Shown: in pieces, positions 59,279 through 64,000 of the stretch
Layout: every line of letters begins with the position of its first letter
Numbering within the stretch: the first letter of the stretch is position 1
DNA from: JAEVLT01 sp964484065
Lineage (GTDB): Bacteria; Bacillota; Bacilli; Bacillales; Cytobacillaceae
NCBI GenBank assembly: GCA_964484065.1
Contig: CAZAEW010000009.1
Span: 1 to 64,000 of the forward strand
Length of the DNA: 64,000 bases
Direction: 5' to 3'
Translations under genes and position numbers: made by a program
Notes under the pieces: model-generated
The model's input: the letters and a program-made list of their open reading frames with translations, nothing else
Databases searched by the model: none
What the model was told of the DNA's origin: nothing

Positions 59279-60136
59279 TCAATATCCTCTATATACATAT
59301 TGCTCTTTCGGAGCTTCAACGTTCTTCCAGCCTTCTACTTTTAGATAAGGAATATTCGTTTTAAACGGCTGATAGTACATCGTGGCAATTTTCCCCTTAA
59401 CTTGAATCCACTGATCATTCTTCAAATGGACACCGTCAGGCAACTGGACCAGCATGCCAAAAACGCCCGCATCCGCTATACAATGAATAACCCCAAACCG
59501 GAAAACAAAGATTTGATTCTTCTGAACGGTATGGTCAGGATCATTAAAAGCAAAGCCCATAAATTGGACATCCCTGCCAAGGAACTCACCTGGATAATTA
59601 TAAATCGTTTCCATACCTTTCATAAAGTTCAAATCATTTAATACAATCGACTTTTTGTTTATATATTGCTTCTTTTGTTGAGCCATCATCGCATTATAAT
59701 CATCTTTACTGTAATAAATACTCGAATCAGGCCGCAGGAATTCCTGCTGCAAGGAAGGATCGCTGTTGCTTTCATCGTAAATGGGAAAATGGAATCCCTT
59801 TGCTTTTACGATGTTGGAATCCAAAGAAGCAATCGGAAAAAACAAACCGGAAATAATCGGAAAGAAAAAGATTGGATAAATAATCAGCTTTTTATACCAC
59901 TTATCCTCTTTTGAATGGTTATGATCACAACAGCATTGCTCGTGATCACATTCCTGTTCTTTAGGCTTCTCTTTAGCAAGCATAACAATTTGCACGATCG
60001 TCAAAACTAAGAGAGCATACCCGGCAGAAGCGGAAAGATAGGAATATTTCATATTAATATATTTGCTTATATCGCCCGTAAGGTGCAGCTGGAATAACAA
60101 ATACGTAAACCCTATTAAGATAAGACTTCTGATCAT
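59279..60136 (-). CDS. ycgQ: YcgQ-like TIGR03943/DUF1980 protein
   Basis: 285-residue membrane protein, the length of B. subtilis YcgQ. Three N-terminal helices (about 4-18, 33-52, 85-105) with a Cys/His-rich cytosolic loop CDHEQCCCDHNHSKED between the second and third, probably metal-binding, and a large soluble C-domain (about 110-285). The ATG follows AAGGCGGTGA. It trails ycgR by 12 nt in the same operon. Likely accessory to the YcgR permease; substrate unknown. Confidence 0.87.
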   Translation of the reverse strand: MIRSLILIGFTYLLFQLHLTGDISKYINMKYSYLSASAGYALLVLTIVQIVMLAKEKPKEQECDHEQCCCDHNHSKEDKWYKKLIIYPIFFFPIISGLFFPIASLDSNIVKAKGFHFPIYDESNSDPSLQQEFLRPDSSIYYSKDDYNAMMAQQKKQYINKKSIVLNDLNFMKGMETIYNYPGEFLGRDVQFMGFAFNDPDHTVQKNQIFVFRFGVIHCIADAGVFGMLVQLPDGVHLKNDQWIQVKGKIATMYYQPFKTNIPYLKVEGWKNVEAPKEQYVYRGY

Positions 60137-60148
60137 TTTATCACCGCC

Positions 60149-61066
60149 TTAAAAGAACAAAGAGTAAACAAAGACTGTAGTGATGACACCGGAAATAATC
60201 ATGAAGACAAGCCGCTTTTTAAAAGTGGCCATCATCATCATTAAGTTTTTCAAATCTACCATCGGGCCAAATACTAAAAAGGCCAATAATGAACTGGTCG
60301 CAAATGTCGTTCGGAATGAAGAAGCAATAAAGGCATCTGCTTCAGAGCAAAGCGATAGAATAAACGCTAATGCCATCATTACCAATGATGAAGAAATTTT
60401 TCCATGACCGATAGAGACAAGTGTTGACGTTTTGATATAGGTTTGCACAGCTGCCGCAATCAGCGAACCAATCACTAAGTATTTCCCCATTGAAAAGAAC
60501 TCTTCGACCGCGTGTTCAAGCGTCAGCCAGATTTTTTTCCAAATTGAAGTTTTCGTGTGTGAATGGTCGTGATGATGATGCTCATGTTCATGATGGTGGT
60601 CATGATGCTCTTCTTCTTTTAACGGGTTACCCTTATAAAAGTAAGCGAGCATCAATCCGACGGCAATCGAAACAACAAGCGCTCCAATCGCACGGTATAG
60701 CGCCATCTTCCAATCGCTTCCGAAAGCAATATAGGTGGCAAACAAAACAACCGGATTAATAATCGGCGCTGTCAGCATAAAAGCAACTCCCGCGGAAATA
60801 GGAACTCCTTTCGCTGTCAGCCTGCGGACAATCGGCACGATCCCGCACTCACACGAAGGAAAGAAAAAACCCAGGAAGCTCGCAAAGAGCACAGCCAAAA
60901 TCCGATTTTTCGGAATTACTTTCGCAATCATTTCTTCGGTCAAAAAGATTTGGATGATCCCGGATATTAATACACCTAATGTAACAAAGGGCAATGCTTC
61001 TATTAAAATCGAAATAAATATCGTATTCATCTGCAAAAAGGACTGAGGCAATGAAAATCCAAACAT
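60149..61066 (-). CDS. ycgR: YcgR-like permease (DUF318/ArsP-type)
   Basis: 305-residue permease with two four-helix bundles and the family motif FFPSCECGIVPIVRRL and its second-half counterpart LSLCSEADAFIASSF. The central cytosolic loop is very His-rich (HHDHHHEHEHHHHDHSH, about 159-175), suggesting a divalent metal such as zinc. GGGAGGT lies before the ATG. Forms an operon with ycgQ. An efflux or uptake direction cannot be told from sequence. Confidence 0.88.
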   Translation of the reverse strand: MFGFSLPQSFLQMNTIFISILIEALPFVTLGVLISGIIQIFLTEEMIAKVIPKNRILAVLFASFLGFFFPSCECGIVPIVRRLTAKGVPISAGVAFMLTAPIINPVVLFATYIAFGSDWKMALYRAIGALVVSIAVGLMLAYFYKGNPLKEEEHHDHHHEHEHHHHDHSHTKTSIWKKIWLTLEHAVEEFFSMGKYLVIGSLIAAAVQTYIKTSTLVSIGHGKISSSLVMMALAFILSLCSEADAFIASSFRTTFATSSLLAFLVFGPMVDLKNLMMMMATFKKRLVFMIISGVITTVFVYSLFF

Positions 61067-61101
61067 AGATGACCTCCCGTATCGCTTAAACTCATCAACC
61101 T

Positions 61102-61131
61102 ACTATACTCTCATAAAAATAATTCGTCCAA
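61102..61131 (-). promoter_or_regulatory. Candidate promoter of ycgRQ
   Basis: On the minus strand TTGGAC (61126-61131), 18 bp, TATAGT (61102-61107), about 35 nt before the ycgR ATG. No clear Zur or Fur box. Confidence 0.55.
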
Positions 61132-61241
61132 CGAAAATGATGGAATTAATCAAATTTTAATCGTTTGGAAACATGAGGAGAACTATTGGTCACCAAGGTT
61201 TCTGCTCGGCTTCGGATGGGTTTAAACGTCTGGAAAGTACT

Positions 61242-61690
61242 ATTAAGGACAAAACACGCTTCGGTATCTTCCTAATTGTTCTTAATCTTTTTTAAGGACC
61301 ATTCATACTACGGTTTCTTCTGGTTTGTCCTTAATATCATTCTTAAGGACCATTCACGCTCCAGTTTCTTCCGATTTGTCCTTAATATTTTTTTAAAGGA
61401 CAATACACACTCCGATTTCTTCCGTTTTGTCCTTAATATCATTTTTAAGGACCTTTCACGCTCCAGTTTCTTTCGATTTGTCCTTAATATTTTTTTAAGG
61501 ACAATACACACTCCGATTTCTTCCGTTTTGTCCTTAATATCATTCTTAAGGACCATTCACGCTCCAGTTTCTTCCGTTTTGTCCTTAATATCATTTTTAA
61601 GGACCATTCACGCTCCAGTTTCTTCCGATTTGTCCTTAATATCATTTTTAAGGACCCTTCACGCTCCGGTTTCTTCCGTTTTGTCCTAAA
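61242..61690. repeat. 51-bp tandem hairpin array (8 units plus a degenerate ninth)
   Basis: Units begin (AAGGAC) at 61294, 61345, 61396, 61447, 61497, 61548, 61599 and 61650, with a degenerate one at 61245. Each is TTAAGGAC, a 27-nt loop (CATTCACGCTCCAGTTTCTT... type), GTCCTTAA and an 8-nt linker. Both flanks of the gene-free interval 61067-61741 are otherwise explained by the ycgR promoter and the phosphatase terminator. An open frame across it merely reflects the period being divisible by three. Confidence 0.93.
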
Positions 61691-61697
61691 AAAAATG

Positions 61698-61745
61698 GTT
61701 GACCCAAAGTTAATTTATATCAGACTTTGGGTCAACTATTTTTAA
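61698..61745 (-). terminator. Terminator after the acid phosphatase gene
   Basis: GTTGACCCAAAGT (61698-61710) pairs with ACTTTGGGTCAAC (61724-61736); A-run and T-run on both sides. Confidence 0.9.
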
Positions 61746-62560
61746 GGTTGGAGACTATCTTTTCTTAATTTTGCTTTTTGTTCATCGGATAGATGCTTGG
61801 CATAGTTGTAAATGGCTCCTTCCCAATCACCGTACATTGGGTTCGGGAGGACAATCCACCTCTTGCCAAATTCTGCTTTCTTTGTTTCAACAGCTTTGGC
61901 TCTTTCACGAGCAGATAAGTGATCGAACCCGCTGAAATCACCGAGATTATCACCAAACAATAAGACGATATCATGCGTTTTGGCTACCTGCATCCGCCGC
62001 GATTCTTTGCCAATTTCACCAGGCTTTTGCAGCAGCACATGTTCCTCATCCGCCCTGGGCGCCCCCACTTGTTTAAGGTTTCGTATCGTTGCCGCTTTAC
62101 CTGCTTCATCGCGATTGGATATGTAGTAAATTTCGACACCCTTAGACTCCGCATACTTTAAAAAATCAATCGCACCCGGAAGCGCTTTTGCCTGGGCCCG
62201 GTCTACCCATTCCCTCCAGCTCATTTCGCTCCCCTGCTCATTTTTCATATTCCGCACAAGCCGCGGGCTATTGTCAACAATCGTCTCGTCAATATCGAGA
62301 ACGACTGCCGGCTTTAAGCCTTTATGCTTTGCTCTGTTTTGATCCGTTAGAATTTCATCCAATCTCAACTTCCCGATGTTGTACCCTTGATAATATAATG
62401 CTTTTGCTTCTCCCGCAGTTTGAAACCAGAGTATCGACATGATATTTTGTTCCTGCAGATTCACTTTTGGAGCAACGGCCTGCTCGGCATTTGTTTTCAA
62501 TCCAATCAGTGAAAGAGACATTAAAGAAGTAATCAAGATTGTTGCTGCGTTCCGTTTCAT
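61742..62560 (-). CDS. HAD acid phosphatase / 5'-nucleotidase, lipoprotein e(P4) family
   Basis: 272-residue secreted HAD phosphatase. A signal peptide of about 25 residues (ILITSLMSLSLIGLKTNA) has no lipobox Cys, so it is probably released or retained in the wall rather than lipid-anchored. Catalytic motif LDIDETIVDN (Asp89, Asp91), then SNRDE (motif II), and GDNLGDFSGFDH (motif IV) as in e(P4). Probably salvages phosphate or nucleosides outside the cell. A terminator follows immediately. Confidence 0.9.
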   Translation of the reverse strand: MKRNAATILITSLMSLSLIGLKTNAEQAVAPKVNLQEQNIMSILWFQTAGEAKALYYQGYNIGKLRLDEILTDQNRAKHKGLKPAVVLDIDETIVDNSPRLVRNMKNEQGSEMSWREWVDRAQAKALPGAIDFLKYAESKGVEIYYISNRDEAGKAATIRNLKQVGAPRADEEHVLLQKPGEIGKESRRMQVAKTHDIVLLFGDNLGDFSGFDHLSARERAKAVETKKAEFGKRWIVLPNPMYGDWEGAIYNYAKHLSDEQKAKLRKDSLQP

Positions 62561-62653
62561 CGCAAAACCTCCTTCAATTCTTCGAAGTTAGTATGCGAAA
62601 AACGAACAAATTCATGAAAAATTTTTCCTCTTATTTAATATTTTTTGAAGGAT

Positions 62654-63790
62654 TTATTCGAATTTCATTCGTTTAAGCCCAACGAAAAAGAATACAGCTG
62701 TAAAGGCAAGCAGTGCCACTATGTCGTTCAATAAGTTTTTCCCATTCATACTTCCGCTGATAATTTCCTTAAAACCTGACATTGCCCAGCTTTGGGGTAC
62801 TCCCATAGAGATTTTTTGCATGTAATCCGGCACAAGATCGATCGACCAATATACTCCTCCAAGCATACACGTGCTCACAATCAAGACGGCACCAATAGCT
62901 GCTGCCTGCTGCTTGGTTTTGACGAGCCCTGCAAGCATAAGGCTAAAACCTACCACACACAAAATCACCAGTGACGCAAAAGGAACTAAATACAATAAAT
63001 TCCCCCAAGCTGTGTGAAACAAAACGTTCATGGCAATCATGATCATGGCAAATTCAATCCAGCCCATTAAAAAATAGGATAACAGATATCCAAAAATTAA
63101 TTGCAGTTTACTGATAGGAGATACCAGCAGTCTGCCCCACGTACCTTCTTCCCTTTCATCCAATATCGCGGATACGGCACCGGAAAGCCCAAACATCATG
63201 AACATAATCGCAAATCCGACAAACATCAACGTGATCGCAGACTGGTTATCGCTTTTGTTCTTTTGGACAACGGTTTGTTCAAGCTGCACTCCCTTGCTGC
63301 TTCTTAGTTCTTTTAGATAGTCCGAGAGCGAGACAGGACCCAGTTGCTGTGAGGATAAAGTTTGGTTTGTTTGAATCAGCCATTTTGCCGTCCCTTCCAA
63401 ATAGGGCGATAAGGCAAGGTAGTCTTCACTTTTTCTTTCGACAATCACTTCAAAGATGGATTTCTGTTTGGCGATTCTCTGTCCAACGCTGGCAGGTATC
63501 ACCACTGCTGCGACAGATTTCTGGGAGGAAGCATTTTCTTTTGCCTGCTTCAGGCTAGCCTTTTTCCATTGAAATTGATCGTTCTTTTTTAAGAGATTAA
63601 CAATCTCCGAACTAAGTTTATCTTTGTTGCTGACAACATTGACAACTGGTTTTTTTACTTCAGAATTGACAGCTATCCCGCCAAAAATGAAACAAAATAC
63701 CGCCGGCATGATAAACATTAATACTAATACCCCAGGAGATTTAAAAAACTCCTTCACATGCAGAAAAAGAACGGTTAGGACCTTACGCAT
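62654..63790 (-). CDS. ABC-2 type permease (LnrN/YfiN-like)
   Basis: 378-residue permease: one N-terminal helix (about 22-40, VLVLMFIMPAVFCFIFGG), a large external domain to about 190 and five C-terminal helices with the ABC-2 signature ILDEREEGTWGRLLVSPIS. The start ATG (63788-63790) overlaps the preceding gene by 8 nt, GGAGG upstream. Likely half of a heterodimeric exporter such as the linearmycin-resistance type LnrMN; the ATPase is outside the window. Confidence 0.85.
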   Translation of the reverse strand: MRKVLTVLFLHVKEFFKSPGVLVLMFIMPAVFCFIFGGIAVNSEVKKPVVNVVSNKDKLSSEIVNLLKKNDQFQWKKASLKQAKENASSQKSVAAVVIPASVGQRIAKQKSIFEVIVERKSEDYLALSPYLEGTAKWLIQTNQTLSSQQLGPVSLSDYLKELRSSKGVQLEQTVVQKNKSDNQSAITLMFVGFAIMFMMFGLSGAVSAILDEREEGTWGRLLVSPISKLQLIFGYLLSYFLMGWIEFAMIMIAMNVLFHTAWGNLLYLVPFASLVILCVVGFSLMLAGLVKTKQQAAAIGAVLIVSTCMLGGVYWSIDLVPDYMQKISMGVPQSWAMSGFKEIISGSMNGKNLLNDIVALLAFTAVFFFVGLKRMKFE

Positions 63791-64000
63791 ATTTTCCTCT
63801 CCTCCCAATCCCCAGGCGAATTAAACCAACCGCAAAAAATAGCAAGCCCATACCCAGCAATCCTGCTGCCGCCCCAATAATTTCAGAGAAGGAAGAACCA
63901 GACATCAATTTTAGATACGTTTGCAGCGCAAGACCATTAGGCAAAAATTTTGTGACAGTTACTGCCCAATCCGGAAAAATGTACAGGGGTGCCATGCTCC
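63783..64000 (-). CDS. Partial ABC-2 type permease C-terminus (LnrM-like), runs off the window
   Basis: Only the last 72 codons are visible; the frame stays open to the window edge, so the start is outside. It contains PDWAVTVTKFLPNGLALQTY, then a membrane helix (IIGAAAGLLGMGLLFFAVGLI) and a basic end. This matches the C-terminal part of the partner permease. It overlaps the downstream permease start by 8 nt, indicating coupled translation. Confidence 0.75.
   Translation of the reverse strand, partial: SMAPLYIFPDWAVTVTKFLPNGLALQTYLKLMSGSSFSEIIGAAAGLLGMGLLFFAVGLIRLGIGRRGKYA

Noticed and set aside
61276..61689. 137-residue coding sequence with repeated FFRFVLN/SLISFLR blocks
   Set aside because: It is the 51-bp hairpin repeat read in one frame (51 is divisible by three). 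There is no ribosome binding site or credible start, and one 50-bp unit shifts the frame so the peptide repeat changes mid-way.

Overview
The window is chromosomal DNA of a spore-forming member of the Bacillaceae (Bacillus sensu lato). Base composition is moderately AT-rich, ribosome binding sites are strong GGAGG-type, and TTG starts are common. Gene content and order follow the hem/yha/yhe region of Bacillus subtilis: hemE-hemH-hemY, hmoB, hit, ecsABC, trpP, hpr(scoC), yhaI, prsA, yhaL, yhaM, yhaN, yhaO, yhaP, yhaQ, hemZ, yhaX, yheA, yheC/yheD, msmX and an alpha/beta-type SASP gene. Spore-related genes (SASP, YjcZ, YhaL, the YheC/D coat-associated family) confirm an endospore former. I see no tRNA, rRNA, CRISPR array, prophage or intact insertion sequence. 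I cannot name the species from sequence alone.

Layout. 1-5.5 kb: late haem synthesis genes (coproporphyrin branch), a haem-degrading monooxygenase and HIT. 5.5-13 kb: EcsABC, tryptophan uptake, ScoC, PrsA and several small membrane proteins. 13-23 kb: YhaM exonuclease, the YhaN/YhaO SbcCD-like pair, a NatAB-like ABC exporter, HemZ and YhaX. 23-31 kb: YheA, four tandem ATP-grasp YheC/YheD paralogues, the multipurpose sugar-importer ATPase MsmX, and SASP. 31-38 kb: a SigY-type ECF sigma operon with its own promoter signature, isoaspartyl dipeptidase, a class A PBP, a 52-bp hairpin tandem array interrupted by an assembly gap, and an XRE regulator. 38-47 kb: FeoAB plus the FeoB-associated Cys-rich protein under two Fur boxes, an orphan soluble histidine kinase, two CNNM/CorC-type CBS proteins flanking a MerR gene, and small proteins. 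47-50 kb: an unusual three-gene operon with ATP synthase subunit a and b homologues and an AtpZ/AtpI-like fusion, without subunit c or F1 genes. 50-57 kb: kdpFABC with a double-length KdpD-like protein that lacks the kinase half, and no kdpE. 57-64 kb: DUF445, a small oxidase-like membrane protein, the YcgQ/YcgR pair, a second hairpin tandem array, an e(P4)-type acid phosphatase and an ABC-2 exporter running off the end.

The most interesting points are these. The orphan Fo-like operon (47575-49676) has no rotor gene. The tandem KdpD N-domain protein has a leader with terminator-like alternative pairing in front of its operon. Two separate tandem arrays (about 51-52 bp period) share a GGAC-27 nt-GTCC hairpin plan. 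Three copies of a dispersed two-hairpin element are present, two of which supply the last codons and stop of a neighbouring gene. Two paralogous CNNM genes share a leader that buries the ribosome binding site in a hairpin.
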